From the NCBI RefSeq assembly GCF_003182255.1, contig NZ_QGTQ01000002.1, positions 186,001-250,000 of the forward strand: 64,000 nt of DNA, written 5' to 3'. A model generated the notes under the pieces. It saw nothing but the letters and a program-made list of their open reading frames with translations, ran no database searches and had not been told where the DNA came from. Below are positions 16,944 through 26,143 of this stretch, one piece after another. Position numbers and translations under genes: made by a program. Source of the DNA: Paenibacillus cellulosilyticus. Lineage in GTDB: Bacteria; Bacillota; Bacilli; Paenibacillales; Paenibacillaceae. Numbering within the stretch: the stretch's first letter is position 1; each line of letters starts with the position of its first letter.

Positions 16944-17260
16944 CCTATAAATAAATTTCTAAACATTTGCATTTTAAAGAGTTCCTTTCTGACTGCACGT
17001 GAGGCGGGAAGCTTACGACGCTGTGCTTAGTTGAAAAGTATTGTTCGTGGGGAGTGCAGAGGGTAAGGAAACCTATCCGGCTTGTATTGTATTGCGTAAC
17101 GCGTGGCACTCTGTTGATCTAATGGCGGTGAAAGATGCATATCGTACAGGCTTTTTGAACACATCGGGTATCGGAAGCGACAATCCTGCAATTGCTGCAG
17201 GTATTTCATTCAGCAAGCTGAATCAGGACCCAAAGGATGCATATTCTGCAGGCTTCGATT

Positions 17261-17566
17261 GTACGATCATGCATCGGCAACACATTTACGAGCGGAAAAT
17301 CGCCTCTATTCGTACGCTCCAACATCGACAGCTCGTTTAGGGGCGAAATATCACCCCTAAACGCGCGATCCATCATCGACCACACCTTTAGGAGCGGAAA
17401 ACCGCCTCTAACCGTACGCTCGAACATCAGCAGCTCCTTTAGGAGTGAAAAACCGCCTCTAACCGTACGCTCGAACATCGCCAGCTCATTTTGGGGCGGA
17501 AAACCACCTCTATCCATACGATCATGCATCGGCAACACGTTTACGAGCGAAAAACCGCCTTTAATC
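17261..17566. repeat. Six-unit 51-bp tandem repeat
   Basis: Six consecutive 51-base units start at 17261, 17312, 17363, 17414, 17465 and 17516. Units 4 and 5 are closest, and the outer units 1 and 6 share the variant GATCATGCATCGGCAACAC. Because 51 is divisible by three, several frames stay open on both strands and give 17-residue repeats, but none has a ribosome site. The rest of the gene-free stretch 16950-17650 shows no gene I can support. Confidence 0.85.
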
Positions 17567-17650
17567 TCCTATCCAGCTCCTACACTCATTGCCTGTGCTG
17601 CAGTTGTTCACTATGTTTAGTTGTTGCCACCCCACCCGCACACATTGGAA

Positions 17651-17697
17651 CAAAAAAAGCTGACCCCAGAGTCAACATGCATGACTCTGGGGTCAGC
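17651..17697 (-). terminator. Strong terminator of the polysaccharide-lyase operon
   Basis: A perfect 16-bp stem (GCTGACCCCAGAGTCA and its complement) with a 7-base loop is followed on the minus strand by seven T. It lies just after the DUF2264 gene. Confidence 0.92.
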
Positions 17698-17713
17698 CCC
17701 AGCTTACAACGCG

Positions 17714-19561
17714 CTACCGTTCGATCGTCACATGCTGGCCGAACGGCCCAACGATCCGTATCGCACCAGGCTCAATGGCGACCTGGAAGCGCTCGTTCCA
17801 GCCCGTCAGCTCGAACGCTTCCGGCGAGCCCGTCTCACCATAAACGGCGGAAACGAGCCAATGCTCACCTGCCGTCAGCTTCGCCTTCAGCGTCGGAATC
17901 GCGGTTCGCGGATGCATCAGGTTCGTATTGGCCTGCGCGTGAATAAGCGATGCATCGTCATATCCGGCCAATCCTGCAACGGCGCAGACGCCAAAGCCGG
18001 ATCGACCGCCAACAGCAGCCTCTCCGCGAAGCTCAGTCAGCGTTGCGTCAATCGGTAAGGCAAAGCCACCTTCCGCCGCATCCAACTCCCGCGCCGTCTC
18101 CACACGATGGACGCGCAGATGCCATGGAAGTCCAGGCACAATCCATGTCGTGACCTTCACGTCACGCCAAGGTTGCCATACCGACCTCAGCACACCGCCA
18201 TCTAGGATTGCAGTATCCTCGTTCTTCCGGCGCACTCGGTATATATTGTCCCCTTCGCTAAGCGCTAGCATCGAATCGAATGCGCCTTGCGACAGGCCCC
18301 ACTCCGCACGCGGTACGCTAAAGCCAAACGAAGCGGAGTAGGCGAACTTCTCATACTTCGCCGACGTATGCGTGTGCTCATTCGAGCCAAGGTGCCCGGT
18401 GTTGAACGCAGCGGTATGACCGGTCGCAGCAGAATGAGCAACAACCATATGCGGTGCCCGCTGCACCGAGACCGCAGGCAGCGCCGGCAAAGCCTCTTCC
18501 TCCGCCAGCCAGAACGGATGATCATCCGGCAAGGCTAACGGCAGGAAGGCTTTCATCGCCCAGTAGACAGAGCCTGGCGCGTTATAATTTTCGGCCATAA
18601 TCAAGTTCGGGTACGCATAACCAACGGTCATAATGCCATCGCTGGCGAAGATCGGCTGCTGGAACCACCAGCGAAGATGACGCAGGAACAGTCCCTTCAG
18701 CACACCGTAGGAGTAAGTTTCGTCTTCTGCATAAGCGAGCGCTCCCCAGAACGCCCCCTGCGAATAACGATACGCCATGCTTCGACCGTACGGGATTGCC
18801 TGTCCTTCTGCAGCGAACCAATGGATGAATTGCTCCGCGAACAAGCCTGCCCGCTGCCGGAACCGCTCCGCACGCTCCGGGTCTTCCGATTTCATCAGTT
18901 TGGCATACAGCAGCGCATAATATTGAATCGCGAACGGCACGTAATAATCGCTGTGCCCGCCTACGCCGTCCGCATACCAGCCTTCCTCGAGGTAAAACTG
19001 CTCGATACGCTGCAAATTCGCCTCCGTCCGCGCCTCATCAACCGGCAAGCCCAGCTTACGGAAACCAATGTTGACGAGCACTTGGAAGAACAGCCAGTTG
19101 CAGTCGTAGGCTGGATGACGATTAATTTGGCTGAGCCATTCGTAGAATCGCTGCTGCGACGCTTCAGACAACCGCCCCCAAATCTGCTCCGGCACAAGCG
19201 CCAACGAGAAGCCCATCGACGCCATCTCGACGAGCCGTTGATCGTAATCGCCTACTTTGCCCCAATACTCAGGATGCTCCGGATTCGTACCGTTGTCGAT
19301 CCCCTGCACAATAAGCTGCAAGAACGACTCGTCCTCGCCGCCGCCAGCAAGGAACGGAACGAGCCCCCATAGAATACGAGAGAAGCCTTCCATCTCCGCG
19401 ACATCGGTTGAATAACCAGCGCCGGAGCCATTCAGTTGCAGCCGAGCTCTCCCCTCCGAATAGCGAGGGATAAGAGGCTTCACCAGCTGCTGGAAAGCAA
19501 GCGCAAGATCCGCCTTCGTCTTCAGCGGGTTGCTAACGATTGGATGCTCAATTATTCCCAT
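17714..19561 (-). CDS. DUF2264 domain protein
   Basis: The 615-residue protein matches the DUF2264 family over its N-terminal two thirds (an alpha/alpha-toroid-like region with NCNWLFFQVLVNIGFRKLGL, GWYADGVGGHSDYYVPFAIQ and GRSMAYRYSQGAFWGALA). A beta-rich C-terminus follows. No signal peptide is visible, so it acts in the cytoplasm. Its ATG overlaps the end of the GH88 gene by 10 bases, showing tight coupling. DUF2264 proteins are often found beside polysaccharide lyases and unsaturated-uronide hydrolases, and it may be a further lyase or hydrolase on the imported oligosaccharide, which is inferred from fold and context. Confidence 0.85.
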   Translation of the reverse strand: MGIIEHPIVSNPLKTKADLALAFQQLVKPLIPRYSEGRARLQLNGSGAGYSTDVAEMEGFSRILWGLVPFLAGGGEDESFLQLIVQGIDNGTNPEHPEYWGKVGDYDQRLVEMASMGFSLALVPEQIWGRLSEASQQRFYEWLSQINRHPAYDCNWLFFQVLVNIGFRKLGLPVDEARTEANLQRIEQFYLEEGWYADGVGGHSDYYVPFAIQYYALLYAKLMKSEDPERAERFRQRAGLFAEQFIHWFAAEGQAIPYGRSMAYRYSQGAFWGALAYAEDETYSYGVLKGLFLRHLRWWFQQPIFASDGIMTVGYAYPNLIMAENYNAPGSVYWAMKAFLPLALPDDHPFWLAEEEALPALPAVSVQRAPHMVVAHSAATGHTAAFNTGHLGSNEHTHTSAKYEKFAYSASFGFSVPRAEWGLSQGAFDSMLALSEGDNIYRVRRKNEDTAILDGGVLRSVWQPWRDVKVTTWIVPGLPWHLRVHRVETARELDAAEGGFALPIDATLTELRGEAAVGGRSGFGVCAVAGLAGYDDASLIHAQANTNLMHPRTAIPTLKAKLTAGEHWLVSAVYGETGSPEAFELTGWNERFQVAIEPGAIRIVGPFGQHVTIER

Positions 19562-20673
19562 GGTATGCTGTGACCTCCTCTCAATCTAGCGAGCCCTTCA
19601 ACGAAATAATAATCGCCGTAGATGAGCGGAACGTCCATGTTTTTGCGTTCTGGGTAATGGCTCGTGCCGTGCAAAATCAATCCTTCTTCGTTCTCGTCCT
19701 CAAACGCGCCATAATTCCGGTACAGCGATTCAAGAATGCGTTCGCCAGCCTGTCGGTAGCTCTTCGCCTCCGGCTCCGATACCAAGTCAGCAATCGCTAG
19801 CAAGCCGCAAGCGGCGCAAGCGCCAGCCGATGAGTCACGCAGCCACTTCGTATCCTCCGGCGCACGGAAATCCCATACCGGAACCGAATCCGCTTCCAGC
19901 TGCGACACGAAGAAATGTGCTACGCGCTTCGCAGCATCAAGGTAATCCTGGCGTCCCGTATGATGAGCAGCCAGCGCGAGTCCATGAAGCGCCCACGATG
20001 CGCCGCGCGACCATGCCGACTCCGGCGCGTACCCTTGACCGCCGATATATTCGACAACTTCGCCTGTATGCGGATCGAAGCGAACGATATGACGAACCGA
20101 GCCATCCGGACGGATAAAATGGCGAAGCACCGTACCCATATGAGCTTCCGCGATATGCTTGTAACGCGGGTCGCCGCTCTCGCGCGATGCCCAGTACAGC
20201 AGCGGCACGTTCATCGCGCAGTCGATGATCGCAAGGCCAGCGTTATCCTCGCCTTCACTCCATGGATTCCAAGCCCGAATGTAATTCCCTTGCAGATTGA
20301 AGCGACCGACCAAATAATTCGCCGCTTTGAACGCACGTCTGCGCGATTCATCCCCACCATTGCGCTTATAGTTCGCAACGCTTGTCAACGTCCACATGAA
20401 GCCGATATCGTGATCGAGACGGTAATAGCCATCCAGCACCTCATCGAGCCGTTCTTCGCACTGCTCCGCAATTTTGCGGAATTTCTCTTCATCACTGCCA
20501 TCGTGCAGCAGCCAGAGCAGCCCCGGCCAGAAGCCCGCTGTCCACCAGCCCGGCTCCTCCAATCCGTAAGTACCCCCTTGGCTGGCATGCGGAAAATTCG
20601 CCCCGATCCGCTCGCTTGTCCGCTTTACTTTGGCAACCGTCTTCTCCCAAGCTTCCTGCGTCCACATTGTCAT
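19552..20673 (-). CDS. GH88 unsaturated uronyl hydrolase
   Basis: Start at ATG 20673 (373 residues), with AAAGGATG overlapping the upstream stop; an earlier in-frame start lies inside the heparinase gene. It has the alpha6/alpha6 barrel of family GH88, with motifs HDIGFMW, NAGLAIIDCAMNVPLLYWAS (the catalytic-type Asp) and SAWSRGASWALHGLALA. GH88 enzymes remove the 4,5-unsaturated uronic acid left by polysaccharide lyases, by hydration of the double bond. In this operon it would act on the products of the heparinase II/III-like lyase. The exact polysaccharide (glycosaminoglycan-like or other uronan) is not determined. Confidence 0.9.
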   Translation of the reverse strand: MTMWTQEAWEKTVAKVKRTSERIGANFPHASQGGTYGLEEPGWWTAGFWPGLLWLLHDGSDEEKFRKIAEQCEERLDEVLDGYYRLDHDIGFMWTLTSVANYKRNGGDESRRRAFKAANYLVGRFNLQGNYIRAWNPWSEGEDNAGLAIIDCAMNVPLLYWASRESGDPRYKHIAEAHMGTVLRHFIRPDGSVRHIVRFDPHTGEVVEYIGGQGYAPESAWSRGASWALHGLALAAHHTGRQDYLDAAKRVAHFFVSQLEADSVPVWDFRAPEDTKWLRDSSAGACAACGLLAIADLVSEPEAKSYRQAGERILESLYRNYGAFEDENEEGLILHGTSHYPERKNMDVPLIYGDYYFVEGLARLRGGHSIPWE

Positions 20674-20686
20674 CGTGACCCATCCT

Positions 20687-22507
20687 TTACTTGAATTCGA
20701 AATGAAGTGCGAATTGCTGCGACCACTCGGCACTGTGCTCGGCGATCAGATGAATGCGATAATAGCTTTCTTCTTGTCCAAAATGGTTCGAAAACAGCCT
20801 CTCTATAATGGCCGGACGAAACCGTCCCGCATCATAAGTAAGCTCCGCAAGGTGGAGCCCCCCGGCCAACACAATACGCCCATCCTCCGCTATGCTCGGC
20901 TGGCAGCGAGTAACGATGACCTCCGTCACCTGGCCACCGCCTTCTGCTTCGAAAGCGAACGTATCGGTAACGGTCAGCGTTGGCTTCTCACCCTTCAGCA
21001 GGACGAAGCTTCGTTTGAAGCCTTGAAGGCCGCTCTCTGCCGGATAACAAGCTGCCAGCTCAAGCGCGAAGTGATCCACATACTCGCTCGTCGTCGCATC
21101 AAGCAGCGCAGCCTTGCTCGCCTCGCCTACCTGCTGCTGATGACCGCTCACGATCGGCAGCGAGTGACCATGCGCCCCGTTGCAATCGTATGTATAGCGC
21201 CCTTCACCGAAATAATCGGCCGTATACTCGCCGCTGCCCAGATCGGCAGCAACAGCTGGGTCGCCGTCCGCCAGCAGGATGAAATGGCCGACGTCGATAT
21301 GATTGTGCGGTTCGGCGTTCGAGCCGCCCTTCGCCGCGAAGCCGAAGCTCCCGGCGCTGCTGACGCAACGCGAGATGAACCACTGCGCATCGGGCAAATA
21401 CCAGCTGCCCGGCTGCCAATTCGCATCCCGCTTCGCCTCCGACTGGAACCAGAGCACGTTGCGAAGCGCAGGGGCAAACCGACTGCAATGATCGTCCGTA
21501 TAGCGGGCGCGCAGCTGCAGCGGCGGATGCTCGACCTCATCGAATCGGTCTGCCAGATAATCGGACAGCCCGATATGAACGCTGACATGCGGCAGTGCAT
21601 CCGAGAAGTTCGCCGGTCGATCCCCTGCCAAGTAACAACGTTGTTGAAAAAGAGCAATCGCTTTCACTTTGTCTGAAGCGAATAGGTCAGCGTTCCCGCC
21701 CGTGGCTTGGCTTAGCAAATCGGCAAAATAGACGAAGTAGCCGAAGCCGTAATTCCAATAGCCCGGCCCCTCTAGGCAAGCGCCGTCCTCGCCGAAGCCA
21801 GCCAAGTAATGATTCATCGTCTCGACGGCCTTGACCAGTATCGCTGCCTTACGGTCCGAACTCTCTTCGACGAGCAGCGCCGCCGCGCCGATTGAGCCTG
21901 CGCATACCGCCGCCCAATTATGTTCCGCCGTCTCCCAGCCGTAAGGTCCGTAAGATAAATACGGAACAAACAAACGGCGGTCGATGTGGCCTAGGATGCT
22001 CTCGCGAAGCTGTTCTGACAGACGATTGCTCAACAGGACGATGATTTCGCCAAGCGCAAATCCGGTCTCTGCCGAGAACAGGTCGATATTGCGATCGAGC
22101 TGCTGGCCGCGCATGTGCGCAGGCAAGCACCACGTCGGCTCCTCCAGCATCGCTTCGATCGTTCCGATCAGCGCTTGCAGGTAGTCCTGCCTGTCTGGAT
22201 CGAGCAAACTCAGCAGGGCAAACGAGGTAAGCCGTCTTCGGCGCTCGAAATATTTCTCCTCATACGCCAATCGATTGCCCGTCTTCTCGAACCGTTCATA
22301 CAGCTCCTGCGTCAGCTCCGGCTCTGGCCGCTGCAGCAGCCGCTCCCCTTCATCCCGGATCTCGGCGATCATATCCGCATACAGCGGAGAAGCTGCGATA
22401 GCTGCCCAATCGACGGGTTGCCCGCCGGATCGGCAGAGCGGCTCCTCGTGCAGCGAACGGTCCTTCAACCAGCTCTGCAGCCGCTCCTTCTCCCAGTGAA
22501 ATCGCAT
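20687..22507 (-). CDS. Heparinase II/III-like polysaccharide lyase
   Basis: This 606-residue protein has a helical N-terminal toroid and a C-terminal beta-sandwich with the heparinase II/III motif NAEPHNHIDVGHFILLADGD and the following YGEG/YDCNGAHGHSLPIV-type region. No signal peptide is present; the start MRFHWEKERL has GGAGG nine bases upstream. It would therefore act inside the cell on imported oligosaccharides by beta-elimination next to a uronic acid. It is first of the three catalytic genes, after a perfect inverted repeat that separates them from the regulator gene. Confidence 0.9.
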   Translation of the reverse strand: MRFHWEKERLQSWLKDRSLHEEPLCRSGGQPVDWAAIAASPLYADMIAEIRDEGERLLQRPEPELTQELYERFEKTGNRLAYEEKYFERRRRLTSFALLSLLDPDRQDYLQALIGTIEAMLEEPTWCLPAHMRGQQLDRNIDLFSAETGFALGEIIVLLSNRLSEQLRESILGHIDRRLFVPYLSYGPYGWETAEHNWAAVCAGSIGAAALLVEESSDRKAAILVKAVETMNHYLAGFGEDGACLEGPGYWNYGFGYFVYFADLLSQATGGNADLFASDKVKAIALFQQRCYLAGDRPANFSDALPHVSVHIGLSDYLADRFDEVEHPPLQLRARYTDDHCSRFAPALRNVLWFQSEAKRDANWQPGSWYLPDAQWFISRCVSSAGSFGFAAKGGSNAEPHNHIDVGHFILLADGDPAVAADLGSGEYTADYFGEGRYTYDCNGAHGHSLPIVSGHQQQVGEASKAALLDATTSEYVDHFALELAACYPAESGLQGFKRSFVLLKGEKPTLTVTDTFAFEAEGGGQVTEVIVTRCQPSIAEDGRIVLAGGLHLAELTYDAGRFRPAIIERLFSNHFGQEESYYRIHLIAEHSAEWSQQFALHFEFK

Positions 22508-22607
22508 TTGTTAACTACCTCCATTCCATCATACAGCTTCATTCTAATCCCGGGTACTGCACGAATCACGGTATCCCGTCACATTCTCACAGTACCGCGC
22601 AATCCTA

Positions 22608-22644
22608 CCGAATCATCCCGTATAATTATTACGGGATGATTCGG
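22608..22644. repeat. Perfect 15-bp inverted repeat between regulator and lyase genes
   Basis: CCGAATCATCCCGTA at 22608-22622 is mirrored exactly at 22630-22644 with a 7-base loop. On the minus strand it lies two bases beyond the regulator's stop but lacks a T-run afterwards (TAGGATTGCG). It may be an mRNA processing or stability hairpin or a protein site rather than an ordinary terminator. Confidence 0.8.
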
Positions 22645-22646
22645 TG

Positions 22647-24248
22647 TTATCCACGATATTCCGTCGGCGTAACCCCGACCTGATTCTTGAAGGTTTTGAT
22701 GAAATAACTTTGGTTGTCGTAGCCCAGCATTTCGCATATTTCGTTGACCGGGCGGTTCGTCTGGTCGAGCAGCTCCTTCGCCCGTTCAATTTTTTTGCAG
22801 GTGACGTATTCAATAAACGTATACCCGGTTTCCTTCTTGAAGAAGCGGCTGAAGTAGCTTGGGTTCATGTGCAAGTGAGCCGCTACCTCTTCCAGCGAAA
22901 TACGCTGGCCGAGATTGAGCGAGACATACTGGTACGCCTCCGTTATTTCGCGGCGTCGACTCACCGGTGTCCCCTCTTCCCGCGCATGCAGGAAGGAGCG
23001 CAGCTGTCCCTTCAGCCATTGGAACAGCTCCAGCAGCGAATCGAATTGCGCAATCTCCTTGTGCAGCGTCTCGGCGGATGACGACGAAGGCTGATACAGC
23101 AGCGCGTGCAGCTTCAGCCTCAGATCGATGAGCAGCTTCAGCACCCAATCCCGCACTTCCTCCGACGGGTAGCGCGCTTCCTGCATTCGCTTCTCCCAAG
23201 CCGCAGCGATCGCGAGCATCTTGGCCTCGTTCTTCTCGATCAATGGCTCGCGAATTTCGGCGCTGGCCTGATCGTACAGCGTAAACAGTCCCGCGCCTGA
23301 CACCTGCATCGGCTGCCATCTAGCAATCTCGCTAGGAGACAGATAAAAGCGCTGCTCGACCGCCCCAAGCAATCCGCACAACATCGGCTTCAACTTCTCG
23401 GGATGCTCGCAGCCGCTGCCGGTCAAGAACGACATCTTGATCTTCAGCACCTGCTCCAGCGTCTGCTGAATCGTGCGCAGGCTCATCTGCACTTGATCAT
23501 GCACATTCGTCTTAATGCCCGGCTTGAACGCGAACAGCAGCAGCGATTGACGGCTCGTATAGCCGATATGGACCACACGCAGCGGCAGGCTGCCGACCAT
23601 TTCTTCCATTACATTGCTTAGTGCAAAATGCAGCGTCTGATCCGAATCGAATCGATGCTTAATCGTTGCGTAGTTGTCGAGGCTGCCGATGACGGGCAGC
23701 ACCTGCTCGCCTGCCTGGAACAGGCCATAAGCGCCAAACGTCTTCTGCCAATCCGTCGTCGACAGCAGCGGCTGCTGAATGAAGTCGCGGAACATTTTCT
23801 CCTTGCGCAGCTCCCGCGTTTCGTTCACCAGATGCTTCATCTGCACCTGCTCCTGCTGCATCTGCCGCTCGCCGTCGAGGCCGGACTTGAACTTCGCCAG
23901 CAGCTTCTCCAGATCCTCAGGCTCCAGCAGATCCTTCAGCAGATAGTCTTGAACGTTCAGCCGCATCGCCTGCTGCGCATATTGAAACTCGCTGTGACAG
24001 GACAAAATCGCAATGCGAACCGAAGGGTTCAGCTCCTTCATGCGGGCGGACAACGTAAGTCCGTCCATCTTCGGCATCCCGATATCGGTGACGAGAATGT
24101 CCGGCGGCTCCGACTGCGCTTGCTCCCAAGCCGCGAGTCCATTCTCATGTTTACTGCAGAGCGTAAGACCAAGCGACGACCAATTGACCGCCTCGGACAA
24201 CAGCTCCAGTACCGGATAATCGTCGTCTACGAGCATGACTTTATACAT
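22647..24248 (-). CDS. Two-component response regulator, AraC type (YesN-like)
   Basis: Start at ATG 24248 (MYKVMLVDDD; 533 residues) with AGGAG upstream and an 8-base overlap with the kinase gene. The receiver domain has Asp55 in LVTDIGMPKMDG and LLKDLLEPEDLE after strand five (Lys-Asp rather than Lys-Pro). The C-terminal AraC-type double helix-turn-helix spans about 425-530 (MNPSYFSRFFKKETGYTF, GYDNQSYFIKTFKNQVGVTP). It probably activates the long cluster from the promoter at about 29800, which carries paired 21-bp-spaced sites. Target assignment is inferred. Confidence 0.93.
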   Translation of the reverse strand: MYKVMLVDDDYPVLELLSEAVNWSSLGLTLCSKHENGLAAWEQAQSEPPDILVTDIGMPKMDGLTLSARMKELNPSVRIAILSCHSEFQYAQQAMRLNVQDYLLKDLLEPEDLEKLLAKFKSGLDGERQMQQEQVQMKHLVNETRELRKEKMFRDFIQQPLLSTTDWQKTFGAYGLFQAGEQVLPVIGSLDNYATIKHRFDSDQTLHFALSNVMEEMVGSLPLRVVHIGYTSRQSLLLFAFKPGIKTNVHDQVQMSLRTIQQTLEQVLKIKMSFLTGSGCEHPEKLKPMLCGLLGAVEQRFYLSPSEIARWQPMQVSGAGLFTLYDQASAEIREPLIEKNEAKMLAIAAAWEKRMQEARYPSEEVRDWVLKLLIDLRLKLHALLYQPSSSSAETLHKEIAQFDSLLELFQWLKGQLRSFLHAREEGTPVSRRREITEAYQYVSLNLGQRISLEEVAAHLHMNPSYFSRFFKKETGYTFIEYVTCKKIERAKELLDQTNRPVNEICEMLGYDNQSYFIKTFKNQVGVTPTEYRG

Positions 24249-26070
24249 GATGTCGACTCTCCTCCCGCAGCGGAATTTGCATAATGATCCGTGTTCCTTC
24301 ACGAGGTCTGCTATGTGCCGTCATGTCAAAAGCATCGCCGAACATAATCCGCATGCGCTCGGCCACATTCACGACACCGATGCCCGACATTCCGCCTTTG
24401 GAACGATCCCCCTTCGTCTCCATTAGGGACGAAGCGGCCGCCAGCTGTGCCGCCAGCTTCGCCAGCATCTCCGGCTCCATGCCGATGCCGTCATCCTCGA
24501 CGGACAGTTCCAGGAATCTCTCCTTCATTACGGTGCGAACGATTATGGTACCCGCACTTTGATTCAAGCCGTGGATAAGCGCGTTCTCGACGAGCGGCTG
24601 AAGAATGAACCGAGGCACCTCGATATGAAACGCCGCGACGTCTACCTCCAGCTGCAGCCGAACCTCTTCCTTTTGCCGCAAATTCATCAAATCTACGTAA
24701 TGCGTCAGCAGCTCAATCTCTTCATGCAGCGTAATCGCATCCTCGTCCCGGCTGATCGTCATCCGCAGCAGCTTGGACAACGAGGCGATCATCTTCGCGC
24801 TGTCAGGGTCGCCTCCGCGCATCACTTTCATCCGAATGGAGTTAAGCACATTGAACAGAAAATGCGGATTGATCTGCGCCTGCAGCATCGCCAGCTCCGC
24901 CTTGCGCTTTCGCGCCTGCGTGACAGATACTTCGGTAATCATATCTTTAATCCGGTCGAGCATTTGGTCGAACAGGAAGCCAAGTCTGCCGATCTCGTCC
25001 TGCCCGCGGACGCCGGAGCGAACCTCCAGATTGCCCCGCTGCACGCTCGATGCAACCCGACCCAGACGAATTAACGGCTTCGTAAACGCTCTCATAAGTA
25101 CGATGAGCAGAATGAGAAAGACGAAGAACGAGACGATCTGGAACGTAAATACCCGGCTGAAAATCGAGCTGATGTTCAGAATCGCATCCTGATACGGCTG
25201 TACCGCTACCAGATGCCAATCGTTGAATGAGAGCTTCGACGTCGTGACGAGCAGCCGCTGCTTCCCGTCCCGCACGATCTGAGATGCTGGCGTTAAGCCG
25301 TCCTCCTTAAGCAGATCGCGGTATTGAAAAGGCGAATTAATGCGTTCCCCATGCGAGGAGGAAATGATCGTTCCTTCCCCGTCGACCAGCATGACGTCCT
25401 GTCCGCTCGTCAGTCCATTGAATATTTTGCTGATCTTGGTCTCCATCATCGTAACGATGACATAACCGTAAATTTTCGAGCTCTCCAGCCGCAGCGTGCG
25501 CGCAACCGAGATTTGATACGGATTGTCGACTCGATCGTAAGGAAATACGGTCGGTGTCGATCCCACCCAATACGAACGCAAGCCCGCCAAGCTCTGCAAC
25601 TGCTGGAACCATGGCTCCTGCTTGAACTTCAGCGGATCGAATTCATCTTTCGAGTAATTCGTAAGTGTTGTACCGTTCGTTAAAATGATTGTAATATAGC
25701 TTTTCTCTCCGATGTAGGCAAGACTTTCCAGTTGCTGCAAAATTCGGCTCGTGTCCGTAAATTGGTTGTACGGATCGGTTGTCGACTCCGACCCGTCTAC
25801 AATTCGTTTCAAGCTGCCGTTGATATCGGTATTGACTTGAATGTAATTCGTTAAGTTGAGCATGCCTTGAAGCAGATTGTTAACCGATCCTCTGACGAGC
25901 TGCATGGCGTCTACGCTATTCGAGCGCGCCTGTTGTTCGACTGCGTCCTTGGTCAATGCGTTATAGATCAGCATCGTAAAGAGCGCCGGCACCAGAATGC
26001 ATATAATCGAAGCGACTGACAGCTTTGCACGCACCGTCTTGAAGGTTGAGCCACGAAGCAGCCGGTACAT
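24241..26070 (-). CDS. Sensor histidine kinase, YesM type
   Basis: The 609-residue protein has a first membrane helix (about 17-38), a large extracellular dCache-like sensor region (about 40-300), a second helix (about 308-328), a HAMP linker, and the phospho-acceptor His403 in AQINPHFLFNVLNSIR. An ATPase domain follows (ILQPLVENALIHGL; VEDDGIGMEPE). Its gene end overlaps the response regulator ATG (ATGTATAA), so the pair is translationally coupled. It sits after the binding-protein gene, separated by a terminator-like hairpin. It likely senses the polysaccharide fragment or the loaded binding protein. Confidence 0.93.
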   Translation of the reverse strand: MYRLLRGSTFKTVRAKLSVASIICILVPALFTMLIYNALTKDAVEQQARSNSVDAMQLVRGSVNNLLQGMLNLTNYIQVNTDINGSLKRIVDGSESTTDPYNQFTDTSRILQQLESLAYIGEKSYITIILTNGTTLTNYSKDEFDPLKFKQEPWFQQLQSLAGLRSYWVGSTPTVFPYDRVDNPYQISVARTLRLESSKIYGYVIVTMMETKISKIFNGLTSGQDVMLVDGEGTIISSSHGERINSPFQYRDLLKEDGLTPASQIVRDGKQRLLVTTSKLSFNDWHLVAVQPYQDAILNISSIFSRVFTFQIVSFFVFLILLIVLMRAFTKPLIRLGRVASSVQRGNLEVRSGVRGQDEIGRLGFLFDQMLDRIKDMITEVSVTQARKRKAELAMLQAQINPHFLFNVLNSIRMKVMRGGDPDSAKMIASLSKLLRMTISRDEDAITLHEEIELLTHYVDLMNLRQKEEVRLQLEVDVAAFHIEVPRFILQPLVENALIHGLNQSAGTIIVRTVMKERFLELSVEDDGIGMEPEMLAKLAAQLAAASSLMETKGDRSKGGMSGIGVVNVAERMRIMFGDAFDMTAHSRPREGTRIIMQIPLREESRHHV

Positions 26071-26091
26071 GATTCATCCCCCTTGTCTTAT

Positions 26092-26128
26092 AGAAAACAA
26101 AAGGGGGACTAGCAAGCCGTCCCCTTTT
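26092..26128 (-). terminator. Intra-cluster terminator between binding protein and kinase genes
   Basis: On the minus strand AAAAGGGGAC and its complement GTCCCCCTTTT form a stem around an 8-9-base loop, followed by GTTTTC. It lies 16 bases beyond the binding-protein stop, so only part of the transcripts would continue into the kinase, regulator and enzyme genes. Confidence 0.75.
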
Positions 26129-26143
26129 GACTCATTATATCGA

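Noticed and set aside
17261-17566. Possible CRISPR array
   Set aside because: Whole 51-base units are repeated end to end with gradual divergence; there are no constant short repeats with unique spacers and no cas genes.
17041-17620. Open frames on both strands across the 51-bp repeat, coding for 17-residue repeats
   Set aside because: The period is a multiple of three, so frames stay open automatically; no ribosome site or natural start fits and both strands are equally open.
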